The notes under the pieces are model-generated. The model saw only the letters and a list, made by a program, of their open reading frames with translations. It made no database searches and was not told the origin of the DNA. A DNA stretch of 64,000 nucleotides from Serilophus lunatus (Eukaryota; Chordata; Aves; Passeriformes; Eurylaimidae). Within the stretch, counting starts at the first letter, position 1; every line of letters starts with the position of its first letter. The position numbers and the translations under genes were made by a program. This document shows, in pieces, positions 40,601 through 54,069 of this stretch. The stretch lies in assembly GCA_013399895.1 (NCBI GenBank), contig VXBA01005600.1, positions 2,840,805-2,904,804 of the forward strand, read 5' to 3'.

Positions 40601-41351
40601 ACAGTGAAATAATCAGTGCTCTGCAACCCACTGTGGAAGTTCTGTTGTGACTCAGTTCACCCAATCAATGCTATTAGATGACTGGATAGCCCAACTAATT
40701 AAACAACAGCTGAAGTCTGTAATTCTTGGGCATATCCTGTCCCACCCAGAAGGCTATCCTGCCCCACTCAATACAGGGAAGGTAAGCAGATAGCATTAGC
40801 AAAATATGCTGCCCTGAAATGGAGAAGCGTCTTTGGTTCCGGGTTGTGTTCTTGCATTTTTTTTGCTTCAAAGTCTAGTTTAGATGGAGTGCAAACACAC
40901 AAATCTTTTCTCTCCCTGTGCTTCCAACACTGGAGCTCATTTAACAAGGAGCTGCCCTTTTACTTTAGAAGAGCCCATGGCTGTGGGTTACAGGCCAACT
41001 ACATCCCAAAATGACGACCGGCAAGAGGAGAGATCTAGCACCAGATGGATGCACATGTCTATACCGGCCGTGTCGAGATTGGGATTTCAGGCAAATCTCT
41101 CTCATTTCAGATGATGGGCAGCTACACAAGGAGCATTCTATCTTTAGGTTGATTACTGTTAATATTTTGGTTCATTTGCTAATGAAATTTGATTTCTAGA
41201 AGTTCTAACCCAAACTCTAGACTCAGACTCTCTGGTCCCAGGGATGCTGTGTCCTAACTAAACTACTTTAGGAGCAAAAAATCCTTCTCTTTTCAGGGGA
41301 AGACTTCGCAACACCTCAGCAGAGGAGTTCTTCTACCTGGGTTCACCCTTT
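34641..41351. other. Unique noncoding sequence
   Basis: No supported gene. The open frames at 35389-35739 minus and 36569-36892 plus have no recognisable domain. At 40291-40380 there is a faint likeness to very old CR1-type repeats ('catagagtttgagaaggcc'), too weak to annotate. The remainder is AT-rich. Confidence 0.55.
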
Positions 41352-41580
41352 CACAGAATCACAGAATCACTGGGTTGGAAGAGACCTCCAAGATCATCTA
41401 GTCCAACCCTTGCCCTAACACTTCGACTAGACTAGACCATGTCACCAAGTGCCACATCCAGCCTTTTTTTAAACACATCCAGGGATGGTGACTCCACCAC
41501 CTCCCCAGGCAGACTATTCCAATATTTTATTACTTTCTGTAAGAAGTAAAAAACTTCTTACAGAAAGAAGTTCTTTGCAG
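41352..41580 (-). mobile_element. CR1 LINE 3' end fragment of a different subfamily, minus strand
   Basis: The plus strand carries two reverse-complemented tail units ('cacagaatcacagaatcac'), then 'gggttggaagagacctcc' and 'gtgccacatccagcc', and later 'ggatggtgactccacca'. This is an antisense CR1 3' end. Its 'gagacctccaagatcatc' wording differs from the 'gggaccttaaagatcatc' type of the other copies and points to a separate CR1 subfamily. The copy is 5'-truncated after about 225 bases, where a perfect hairpin stands at its end (listed separately). Confidence 0.9.
41533..41567. repeat. Perfect 15-bp inverted repeat with 5-base loop
   Basis: Left arm 41533-41547 (ctttctgtaagaagt) is the exact reverse complement of right arm 41553-41567 (acttcttacagaaag), separated by five A bases. 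The left arm belongs to the CR1 sequence. The right arm begins just where the CR1 match ends, so it appears to be an inverted copy made during or after insertion. Confidence 0.95.
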
Positions 41581-44172
41581 CTATGCTTCCTACTGCTCTG
41601 CACCCTGACACCACAGACCACAGTGACACCTGTATCCTGCCCTGGCCCATTATTTGTGGCTTTTTATTCATTCTTTGGCTATTTTTAATGATAGCTCATC
41701 ACCATTCCTGTCATTCATTCCTCCTTATTTTTCCATTTTACCTGTTGTGGCTTGGCATGATCAGTCAGTGTAAGAGGGCCCAAGCCAGTCTTGGTGTCTG
41801 CAAAAACAGCTCCACTGATATCAGAGTTAAGACCACTGATAACAGGGGGTACTTGGCATTATGGATGCACTGCAAGTCTCAACGCAAACCAATGGCTGTT
41901 ATCTCCTTTATTAGTTTCACACACTGCTGCTGCCTCTAAGCCCAACTATAAAATTTTGCTTAGATCTTACAAAAGTGAAAACCTACTGTAGTTCATTCCA
42001 TGTGGCTCTGCTGCCAGCCTAGCCTCAAATTTCTATTTCTTCTGGTCGTATCTGCCTCCCTTGTGTCCCATGCTCCATAGGTTAACTACGGGGACTTGGA
42101 AAGGTGAGGCAGTTTGACCTGTGCCCTGTTATTTGTCTGAACCCTCTCAGCAAAAAAGCACTTTGTCTTCCTCACGCTCTCCTCACCAATTTCTCCCTTT
42201 CTCCTACCAGTTTCAGGGTAGAAGTAGAAAGTCTTGGTTGTTGGGCTTGTGGTGTTCACTTTTGGATGTTGTGTTTTGGCTTTTACATTTATGCGTCTGG
42301 TACAAGTAAAATGTTCTCCTAAATGAAAAGGTACTCATTTTGAGTTCACAGGAAAAATGAAACAAAAATCTGAAAGAAATCATTGCCATTGCCTAGAAGT
42401 AAAAAACATTTCAAACTGGCTGAAAATTTATGCATTTGAAATGTAGACTTATCCAAGCCTTTTAGTGCTGGATGGTTTACAGGAAACATCTAGATAATGC
42501 TCCTCAGAAGTAACCAAATATGTTTATTTCCTGGATTCTGAATTGAGAAGAGATATGGAAGAAAAATTTTTGTAAGACTTCCACTTGCAGAATTGTGGAT
42601 AAATATTCCTTTATTTTGAGAATTTTTAAACCCTGAATTTACCAAGGCCACACAAAAAGTAGGAGGCTGCTAGGAGCAGGGTATGTGATTTCCTTTCTTT
42701 TGTACACTCAACTCAGCAACAACCAGAAGAATAAATTTTGTGAGTTAAGTAAATCAGGCATAGAGGAGTAGAAAACATAGAGAAAAATCTGCACATTTCA
42801 CAAGATGTGTGGACAGAGAAAGGAGAAGAAGAAATTGTGAAAACTTTTATCTCAACTACTTAGGACTTTCTCTGGGGATTGCATTTCTCTGTAGTCTTCC
42901 CCTACCTTGGCTGACACTCCCTATAAACCATTTTATGAGACATGTTAAGTATTTTATGCAAAAAGTAAGTTGTATTGCATTGTGCTATAGGTCAAGGCAA
43001 GAAGGACACATTACTAGAATAGCTAGTTAATCTATTTCATCTTTCCCATGCTGTCATTAATGCTTATCTGTTCCCAGAAGTATTGCAAAGTCGTCTGCTT
43101 TCTCCAGTGGCAAAGTAAAATAGTAAAATCCTTTGATTTGTCATATTAGTTTTTTGTGATGCTGGTTTTGTTACTGTTCATTTTGAGATGGGATTTGTGC
43201 TTTCTTGTCTGTGATGTTTCTATCATGCTGTCTAGCTTTTCTTTTTTCTGGGAATTCAGGAGTTTAACTTCACATTTTTGTCATTCTCCCGTGTGAGAGT
43301 AGTTTGATATTGATGCATACATGGTAACAGCACTTGTTTTATGTCATACTATTTAAAGAACCTATGAATTAGTTGACAGACTCTCTTTGTGGGGCTTCCA
43401 TCCCAATTATTATCTGACAGTATGTCTTTTGCAATCCAAATCTGCCTAGGTCTTCCCTGTTCAAATTGTGCTGAAGTGGAAACCCAACACCAGCTCTCAT
43501 GTCTTTTTCTGATGTCAGACGTGAACTTTCTTGATTCATAAGGAGTCCTTGACCAGCTGTGTCATCTTCTTGGTCATGCACAGGGAATGTCTTGTTTGTG
43601 ACACTGAAAGGTTTATCCAGAATGATTTAGGGTAAACAAAATAGTTAAGGTCACTAGCAGGTTCTCTTTGTTAAAAAAACTTTAAATGTCTCTCACTTCA
43701 GAATGACTATGCCCTGCATTCTACTGTTTTTGAAAAATGTTTTTAATACTGTTATTAATAAATCTGGAAAGCAGATCTCATATAAATGAATTGCCCTAAA
43801 AAAAAATGAAATAATGCTGCAGGTTTTTATGTTCCTTTAGTACATTTTTTTTCCTTTTCTCGTATTGTGTCCTTGTGAGATGCTGCATTTTAGGTTTTGT
43901 CATAAATGTATGACTTGCATCATGCCTATAGTTGTTCAGTTAGTTTACAGAGCTATTCCTCAGCATTTTAAGATTGTATGTGGTGTGTGAATTTGTTTAT
44001 TGATACACATGTGACTCAAGAGTATATTGGAGTGTGAAGAAGCAAAGCTTTCCTGAGATGACAGCAATCATCCTCATGGTGACAGGAGACACTAAAAACT
44101 GCTCTTCCAAGCTCTGCCACTGCCAAAGAGCCCAAAGATATAAAGGAAAACTTCCTCTGGGGTGTTTGAATT

Positions 44173-44208
44173 AAAAAAAAAATAAATTAAAAAAAAAAGA
44201 AGAAGAAA
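44173..44208. repeat. A-rich low-complexity tract
   Basis: Two runs of about ten A bases separated by 'taaatt' are followed by GAA units. No element body is recognisable on either side, so this is simple low-complexity sequence and not a clear retroposon tail. Confidence 0.8.
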
Positions 44209-46121
44209 TAATTTACTTCTGTATATACTTTCTCAACTTGAAAGCTGAGACCCTGGCTTCTCCAGACTACTGAGAAATGTCTATATTTACAGACAATATA
44301 GGCAGGTTGCCACTCCAGAGATGAACAGGAGATATGTAGATGCTGGTAAAGGAAGATGCCACTGGTGTGTGAGATTAATGTACCAATAAATTCGTGAGAA
44401 AGTAATTTGATCTTAAAATTCAAGTCTGATCTTTCGTAGCCCCAGTAATTCTTAGCAAACAGAACAAATTAAGGTAAATGAAAACTAATTTCATACTAGA
44501 GAACAAATGCCTGTGAGAGAAAGCTTCTGCCCTTGCCTTGTTTGTTGACTTGCAAAGGGGATGAAGTTGAATATTTGAGCACAGTTTAGTAAAATCCGTA
44601 ATTTTAAAACACAAGAGAAGTTATTTTCACGTCCTCCAGACTTTGATCCTTTAATTCACCGTCAGTGCAAGAGCATCCAGTGAATATTTTTCTGGTCTGT
44701 ACAATGGCATCTAAATATCAACTTTTTTGAATATTGCAGGAGGTGATTTAATCTGAATGACTGAGAAAAACATGTCTGTATGTTTTCCTTCCTTTCTAAA
44801 TGAATCTATCTGCGGCCCCTGTTTTTCCATTACTATCAGAGGCACATAGCACAATTCAACATTGCTTCTTTTTCTACTCACCATTTTGGTAGCTGAGGTT
44901 TAATATGTAATAAAAAAGTAAACTGATTTTTTTTTCTTTATACAAGAATGATTGTGAGAACTTATGTCAGAGCCCACTGCAAATCAAGAGCAAATCAAAA
45001 CGAGTTTTATTGCTTTTGTTAGGCTTTGACACAGTAGTTTCCTTTGAAGTAACTCAGTGCAAAAATAAAGGAGACACTTCCTGGAGAGCCAGGAAAATGA
45101 GAGTTTATGGCATAGTTCCTCCAAGGGACACAAAAGTATGCAATGATCAACTCTACCAGAACAGTGCAGGATTTGTTTAATACAGAGTATAATGGCCTAT
45201 TTGTTCTATATAGACCAATATTTTCAGGCTGCCATGGGAGGGGAAAATATCCCCTTTAAAAGCCAGCACGAACATCTGAGAAGACGCTCATGCCCATGCA
45301 GAGTTTGTGAAAGCTGAGCTTGTGATATAGTTGGTTACGGAAAACTTCAAGGCAAAAGTCTTTAGCTCAATTTGCTCCCTCCTATTCTGAATCATTTTTT
45401 GTCACTGATTTAGATTCATCTTTGCTCTGACTTTTTTTGCCTACAAGAGTATAATTTGATAACCTTAGTAGTATTAAAAGCACATGGCTCATGCCCGTGT
45501 TCTCCAGTCTGTAGAAAAGACAAAAAGAAGCCTCATCTGCTTTCTGCAGTCTGTGATGGTCATGTTAAATCTGAGTGCTCTAATAACAGTTTTAAGGGAA
45601 TATTGAAACTACTGAAAACTCCTTCTTCCTCAGCAGCTGTAGCAGTAATTCTCTCAACTTGAAGGTTTGCTCCTGTTTCACGATTTTTTTGTTTTTAATG
45701 AAAGTGACATATATGATTTCACAGCCAATAATGTTAAACTACAAAATAGCAAACTTAAACTAAAGACTGCAGCAGTAGTAATTTACACTCAGAACTGGTT
45801 TATCTTTTCATAACGTCCTAATACATTTTATTCTAGCACACCGTGTTTGAACCTCTTTATTATTGTTTTTAATGGTGTCAACCCAATGAAAATTACTAAT
45901 TTTGTGCGACCTCTGCTCAGTTTTAATTTTAAGGTAATTTAGAAGTTTAAATGCCATTTGTTTAATTTTTTTTAATTTTTAATTTTTGTTAGTCTTCTTT
46001 AAGTATCTTGTCTTTTTAAGACAGGTCCTGCATGCAAATGAACAAGTGCAGCTACTTAATCACCCAGGATAACTACATTCCATAGAGCAACATTTTTCCA
46101 AGTAAGGAAAACTACTGTTGT

Positions 46122-46281
46122 TTTCAGGAGCAAGTGAGTTTAAGAGTCATTTGTGTCTCTTGTTTATATCAGTAGTGATTTTAATTTTCTGNCTTTCAGG
46201 AGCAAGTGACTTTAAGAGTCATTTGTGTCTCTCAAGATTTTTGAGCCTCTTGTTTACATCAGTAGTGATTTTAATTTTCTG
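46122..46281. repeat. Near-identical direct duplication split by one N
   Basis: Copy A (46122-46191) and copy B (46194-46281) both run from 'tttcaggagcaagtga' to 'gtgattttaattttctg'. They differ by two substitutions and an 18-base insertion in copy B that is flanked by 'ctct' on both sides. A single N at 46192 lies exactly at the join. The pattern fits two alleles of one locus placed end to end by the assembler; a real tandem duplication is the alternative. Confidence 0.92.
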
Positions 46282-49200
46282 TAAAAAACTTACTGGTCAA
46301 ATTACAAATAATTTATTATCATAAGTCACATTTCTCATCATTATGGGCCAGACCTGCATTTGTTAGCCTGTTGTTTTCATGTGTCTTGTTCAGCTCTGGA
46401 GGTGAAACTAAGTTCTGCAGTTGTTCACTACAGAGGATTTCTCTGTAAGTGAACACTTGAGAAATGTGTTCAAAATGTGGAATTAAAAAGGCATCATTGA
46501 GCCCCACAGGCTGGAAGAATAATGGTAAAGGGCTGATAATTGACCCTTATAGAACAATGAGTAGATATTCATATAGATGATCTATATCTAAAGAAAAAAA
46601 AGATATTTAAAATAACTGGAAATCCACTGAGTTGTCATATGTTATGAATTCTCTCCTTGGCCAAAAACTCCTTGATTGCCATTATACCCGCAGATTCATG
46701 ACGATGAATCATAGCAGGCAAAAGCTATTTAATCTTTGACTCCAGGACTGTGTTTAACCTTGAACAAATTCATGACTGTCAGTTATATTCATAATTTGCT
46801 TCCTTAAAAACTGATATATTTGGTAAAATTAGGCAATAACAAATTCTTTCACATTAACTAATTAATTTAGTTTCTATTCCTGTTCATGCACACTCGAAAT
46901 GTCTGCCTGGTACTCAGCACTGAACAAAACAGCCTGAGATATGTAGGACAGAGCTGCATTCAGGAATTTTGCTCAAGCAGTCTTATATAGCATTTGGGTT
47001 GTCACTGAAATACAGTCTCCAGAGAAGATTTCTCCGCATTGCAAAGGCATCTGGTGGTTTAACTTCCTCCTACTTGACTTAGAGTTTCAACTCCGTAACC
47101 TTAGCAGAAAGGGTGTTAGAGGTAAGGCAGAGGTGCTCTAGGAGAGCTGTGCACCTAAAGCTTGCCCAGACCCACCTACAACTACTCCTTGGATCCTGAT
47201 GGTGGTGTTAACCTCTTCTTCCTTATAGCATTGAGTTAAATCAAGTTTCATGCATTTACAATGGATCAAGAATACTTTTGAAAGTGAAGAAAAAAAATCA
47301 ACTTATGGGGTGGGGAAAAAATTTTGGAGTGACTTAATTCTTAAAATCACCTCATGCCAACTCTTTCTATTCTTTCTGTGCAGATCACTTAATCTCTGGA
47401 TGGTATGTTTTATGCAAAGGTATTTTTATGATCACATTCAGGTTCTTTTCTCCCTAACATCCTTATCTTTCCAGTTTGGATGCTATGTTTCACACTGAGG
47501 CTTCTTGAAGCCAGAAGCAGTCTTACATAAAATCTTGCACATATGTGAATCCAGCAAGTATTAAATTCTTGATGCTTTGGATGAAAAACACACATCAAGT
47601 CTATAAGTACGTACCACACTATATAAGTTCTGTTATGGACCCCCAAGATGAGAATATGCTTCTATTTTTGACAGCTTCCCCTGCCTTTATATATTCAGGT
47701 ATTACAGTGAACTATTGTACTGTAGATAAGGCTGTTACAGCAGTGTAAACAGCAGTAAAAGTGCATCATTTGATGAGTAAGTTTATTTCCAGCAACAGAC
47801 CAGCCACAAAGTTGTAGAGCTCATTGTAAAATTGCAGCAGGTCAAGAAAAAACTGCAAAGGAAGAAAGTTAGATCAGAGGGTGATATTTGTTACTTGTTC
47901 AATAGATTTTTTTTTCCAGGGCTGAAACCTGTCCCTTCTGAAAATCCCTGGATGGCCTCTTTTCTCCACCTAACAGAAGGTACCTTGGATACACTGCAGT
48001 CTTTGCAGCCCATTTGATTTATTCCTGCCTTGAATTGTGATTTTCACGTGTTAATACTTTGCTCCAGTTCCTCTCTGTATTGCAGCATGTGGCCATTATT
48101 ACTCCCCTCCCCCAGGCCCATTTCCCTTGTTATATATCTGTTTCATTTTCTTAGTTAAGTTGAATGTGAACTTGGGGTCAAGAACAGACAAGTCATGTGA
48201 TGAGACTGAGGTATAACTGCATTTTCCAGTTTTTTTCCACTGCATTGTCTGGGGGTTTGGTAGCACAATCTCACAGATGATGTAAAAAACCCAAAGTTCA
48301 CAGTTCAGCTGTCAGTTATCAAATAGACTCATGAATTAATGTCCTTAAGGAAGCCTGGGCTGGAAAGCTATCTGATGCAATCTCTCTTTAAGACATGCTC
48401 GGCAAGGTACGAAGCCTCCTTTTGAAAAGCACACTCATTGCAGTCCCTCTATAAAATCTAACTTCTGGAGGGCCGGAGGCCTTGCCATGAGCCTATCCTG
48501 GCAGATTACTAGAAGAAATGCTCATTGTTTTTCAGTCAGTGTTCCACCATATTTAAAAATGCCCTGTCATGGCCTTGATGTATGGAGGAAGGCTGGACTT
48601 CATATTTGTTTGAAGATGTGACAAACACAGACAGACAAACCAAAGAGCAGCCCTGACATATTTCTGAAGTGCAGTGTCTGGCTATCCAGTATTAGCTCCA
48701 CAAAAGTACCAGAATACTAAGAGAATATTTTGGGCTAGCATGCTATTATGCTGCCATTTTACCTTTAATAAATAATGGGTCACTTCAACGTTGAGCGTCA
48801 GGGAACAAAACGTATTTAGGATGCAAGAACAGTAATTAAAGGCTTGTTATAAAATAATGGAACATTTACCTAAATGATAGAATTACTGTTGACAACCTGA
48901 ACAGCAATGACATTTAAGTTTTCCTGAGACATTTCTCATTCAAATTATGTCACTAGTTCTGAGGCTTCCTTTTGTAAGTCTTCCTGCCATGTATCTCTCT
49001 AGTTATTATCCCTCATTGTCAATATAGCCAGTCATTTCTTCTCCACATCAGTTTTGATTGAGTTCTTCCAGTTTCCCCACACACCTATCTGTGTATAAAC
49101 CTCTATGAGTGATTGATATAGATTCATGCTTTTATTCTAACTTAACAATTTTATTTTTTTTTGAAGCAACTACCAAAGTTCTGTCTGTACAGTGTGAAAT

Positions 49201-52200
49201 CTGAGCCAAACCTGGAATTAAAAAGCTGTAGGCTGAGTATGGGTTTAGTACCTTGTTGTCATATATTTTGAAAGGCAATACATCTCCGGGGGGCACTCAG
49301 GTAGACTGTCAGTCAGGTATCCCCACTGTTGAAATTCACATGACCTTGACCAGAGTAAATTCTTTGCTAAAGCAGAAAGAGGAGGAGCAGCCTTTCAGAA
49401 AACAAAATATTAGACCATAATTTTTTTTCACAACATTGCACAACATAGCGAGGCTTCACGGCATCCCCCCATCATGAAGGGCATTGCTGAAGAATGAGTG
49501 ATACAAGGAGGCAAAAGAACTTGAGGACAAAAGAGAGTCTTTGTTCAGACAGGTTACCTTGAGGGGGAAATAAAGTACATGATGTATCATGTGATATATC
49601 GGTCATGCAAGCTATTTCTAGAAGATTTCACTAGCAGGAGAGATATTTTTCATTTAGGGGAGAATTCCTCCCTGGCCAGAGTGCTTGGGAAAGGCCAGTG
49701 TACCTCTGAGTCTCACTGAAACCGTATTCTGGCACATAAGGAACACAACCTCACACAATTCACCTGAACACAGATGCATTTTTCTTCTGCTGAATTGCAG
49801 TTTAACTTTCATCAGATCTAAAATCATGCAGGGGATTTTAAAGGCATTAGACTCTGACTGAGTAGACGCAATGAGCATCGATCAGGACTTCACCCCAAAC
49901 ACTTCCTGTGACAGAAGTAAGTAATTTTTTCCTGCCAGGTCATTCTGCAGAGCTGACATTTCTCTGGCTCTGCTGGGTACCTGTTGGTGCAGTGCTGGCT
50001 TGCCCCACCATGTATGGCACAGCCAACAGGTGTATTAAAAGAGTTGCTGATTTATAAGTTGCAATGTTCTGCTGACCAGGTAATGGGTTGTAGCTGCACA
50101 CTGAGATGTAAGGGCATGACTGAAGGTAAGATGAGCCTGTGTGCTCTAGCGTGCTTTGTCAAATGTGGCTGACAACCAGCAAACGTAGGCAGGAGAAATT
50201 GAACTGGGGTATTGCACCACACTGGCAGCCCATGATGCCTAACTGAGGTTGCAGTGAGGACCTGCTATTATTTTTCATCTGGTTTAAAACCACAGCCTTT
50301 CACTCAGCTCTGCTGCAAACAAGCCCTCAGCTGCTCTGCAGGGAGGACAGGATTTTAAATTTGTCCTGATAGGCAGGAAACACACTCCATAGGAGTGATT
50401 CCTTTATCAACGTGACTGACAGAATAGACCTAGACCATGAGTTCCCAAATCCAGTAGCTCTTGCTCTTGGTTTCATTGGTGTTAAATTCTTGAGACATGG
50501 GTCTGATGTACTGCTTGACTTGGCATGGTCAGGTTAATCATTATGATTGGAATGTTGATTCAGCTATAAGCCATGAATACTCTAAGAGAAATGTTGTTTG
50601 TGTAACAAACTTAACCCGTACGACTAGTTCATACCATCCCTCCAACTGCATTTTGAATATTTCCTTTAGTCACTCTATCCTCTATCTTAAATTCAAAAAG
50701 CCTTATACTTGTTCTTTAGTTAGTGTCTATACAAACCAGTAAATGGACATTTTTATTTTAGGGGTCTCTTGAAAAGTTAAAAATTGAATATACTGATCTA
50801 TAGCAGCCTACCCTTCCTCTCCAGATTGGGGATAACTAAGCAAATGTAAGCATTGATTTGCAAACACTTTTTTTCTTTTTGGAAATGATGAGACGATGAT
50901 AATGGCTGATTGTTTAGAGGATGAAAACTAAGGCTGGGTGTGGCTTCGTGATGTGGATTTTTAAAGCTGCCTTTGTTTTGGAGGGCTCCAGTGATGTCTT
51001 CATCATTAACATTGGTGGCAAATATGGATGTCTTGCCTCAACTCCATTGTCTTTCTCTTTGTCACACAGGTTGTACTCTGTTCTGCATGAACTTTAAATG
51101 ATCAACATGTGAAAGTAATCTCCGAAGTATCAGAAAGCCTTGCCTCCTGCAAGGCTTGAACTGAATTTCTGATGAGCTGATGAAAATATACAGGATCAGA
51201 CACAAACAATGTAATAAATTAATTTGCTGATGTACCTAGTTGCCCTGAAATCTTCATTAGAAGATACCAATTCTCTAATTCATTGGACTCATTACACAGT
51301 TCAGAAGATCTGTTGTCTTAATAAGGGCTTTGGACAAGCTGAGGTAGGAAGTGATCAGCTAGAACCTCCTACTGCTTCAGATACGATGGTAATGAAGATT
51401 TTCCAGCCCTTTTTAATGTATATTCCTATGGTCTAGTATTCACCAAGCATTAACACTCTGGCCTGTGCCTGCAAAGGCTGGAATTTTCATTCAGGGTGTT
51501 ATTTTAGCATTGGTTAGAACAGGATTACCAGAGCTGCTGCTATCATTATTTTATTATTTTGCTGAACTCTTTCTCTCCTATTGCAAATGAATACAGAACC
51601 AGAAACTGTTAAACCTGAGTCAAATGGCTTAGCCTGCCTTGATGGACACCTTGCCCAGGAGTGGGCTTCTGATGGTGTTCACCTGGAGGGTTACTGGGGA
51701 ATCTTAAGGCCAAAACAGGCAATTACACAGTAGTCTGTTAAAAGAATTGTATTAAGATTGGTTTAGTATAACTTCTTGCAAAACTCTGGAAGGCCCATGT
51801 TTTTTTTTATTATGGTCATGTACAACTCCGGCAAATTCAGAACCTTCCAGGAAAGCAAGATGTGCTCAGCTTGCCCCCAAGTCAGCACTTTGCTCCTAAT
51901 CTTGTCTCTCCCACTGCCCCCACTGGGAACAAGTTGTGATTCAATGACCCCTAAATATTTGGAGGTTACATCTCTTCTCCAACTTTAAACTTTCAAAAGC
52001 CTCCTGGAAAATTAATAATTCAGCAGCAGCAACTTGAAGTCATATGGCTCATCCACCTCCTCTTGGCAGGATTGTTCACACTGTTATTGCTGAAAGAAAA
52101 TGTATAAAGAGCTTGATTGTCACTCAAAAGACCTTGTGGTTAGTTTAATTGGTTGTGCTTGGCATGTTTTATACTACAATAGCAACGGCTGACCATGGTG

Positions 52201-54054
52201 AGAGGGTCTAGAGATGTGACACATTTGAACAGTCTCCTGGGCCAGTCCAAAACTTGTAGATGAAGTTACTCAAAGCCCCTCCTTTAATTAAAGATGTATT
52301 TGCTGGGGAACCATCTGTACAGGCCAGAAGTGAAATGAGAGACTCCACAATGCTGTTGCTCCGCCTATGCAAAGACACATAATTCTGCCCCAAGCTCCCC
52401 TCACGATGTCTGAGAGGGACTTCAAACCCACCTGCCCAGCAAATCCCCAGAGGCCGAAGCTACCCAAAATCTGTAGTTTTGGAGTGATCTTGCATTCTAC
52501 TCGATCTATTCAGAGCAAGAGTCTGTGTAAACTGTAATTTAAATTAAATTATGCCTCTATGTCAGTTTTGGAAAAGACTGTCCCTTCCTTATTTTGGTTA
52601 AATGATTAAATTATCACTCTGTGAAAGAGTAAAAAACCTGCTCAAAACCAGCAGCTTTCCTTAACCGGCTACCTAAACAATTTCTTTGCATTTGAGTCAT
52701 AGAGGGAAAGAAGAGGGCGTGAGCACAGGGAAAGCCTGTTTTGGACCTTGTAGATCAGTGCTACCTGCCAAACAGCTGGCAAACAAGATGCTTACTTCAG
52801 CCAAACAGTGTATCTCATCTAGCTCTAGAGGAATTACATCAGCGAGACACTACTGCTGTCTCACTGTAAGCAAGTAAGTGAAAACAGATCTTCATATGCA
52901 GCTGATGTTCTAAAGAGACTTATGCATTGGGGTGCTCAGAGTGTGAGTAGCTCAACATCCTATTCACATCTTGGATCCCAGTTTCAAGGGTATCGAGTGT
53001 GTTTCCAACTTCCTTGGCTGGAGGAGACAAGAGGCAGAAACTACTGATTAATGTGGTGACTCAGCGCTCAGCGGATGGACTTGTCCCCTACGCTAAACAA
53101 CATGAGTAAGGACAGCAGCCCCTGTGGCACAAGGACAGTAAATGCAGGAAAACATCTAAAACATGCCCTAGGACATGTCAGATGCCCTTTCGCCAGACTA
53201 GGAATACGAGCCAGCTGGAAACATGAGCTCACCGAAGAACACCATCACTTGCCTGGAGATGGGAGATTTTGTCAGTTATTGTGAAATGTCACTGCAACTT
53301 CACCTTCAGTGTGTATTTGGATCTTCAAATTTACCTTTAACGTGTGTTTGCATCGCATGCTGCAGGAGTGCTCTGGTCCACTTGAAGGGTAAAAGGCTGG
53401 CATCTCTAAAAACAGACAAAGCCCTGTGGATTGCCCATGAACTCTCGCCTGTATAAAGAGGTGGCCACGGGCAATGAGACCAAGGTAGCACCAGGATGGC
53501 TGCAAGCTCAGATGCTTGATTCTGTCTCTCATTGTGCATGATACATAAAAAAGACCTGCTGCCTTTTCATTTCACAGTCACTAATCTGCAATTTTTTTAT
53601 TGCAAGGACAAAGACTGTTTTTCAAACTCTCTTAGCACTTCTTCAATCTTTTTTCATAACTTGTCACCATTATTTTTTACCAGAACATTGGTCATATGAC
53701 TGGAGTTTTAGAGTTTCTCTAGACAAAAGCAGGAATGTCCACACATCTGGATAGAAGCTGACCTGTTTATTGGCTTTCATTTTATTGTCTGCTGGTTGGC
53801 CCCAATTAAAAACAAAGAGAGAGCAAAGATCAATTGGAGAAACAGTGTTGGCTAGAAATGTCTATTTTTTCTATCGTCTTTGAGAGTTTGTGACAGTCAG
53901 GAAAAGTAAATTAAACAGTAAAAATATTGAGACAGAGGTTTTCCTTTTCACATTTCATTATTTTAAAGGTAAATACAATGTGATGAACGATGTTATTCAA
54001 TAACAATAAGAAACTGATTTTGTTTTGAAATTTATCTATCTTAGTGTAAATTTG

Positions 54055-54069
54055 TATATATATATATAT
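54055..54069. repeat. Short TA dinucleotide run
   Basis: About seven uninterrupted TA units in AT-rich surroundings. Too short for further interpretation. Confidence 0.85.

Noticed and set aside
44100..44150. 'agctctgccactg' resembling a MIR segment
   Set aside because: A single short phrase with no A-box, B-box or core around it.
46118..46324. Open frame with an internal peptide repeat
   Set aside because: It runs through the N-split duplication, so the peptide repeat is probably an assembly artefact.
48350..48480. Faint resemblance to very old CR1-type 3' sequence
   Set aside because: Only a few scattered phrases match; a profile search would be needed to support it.
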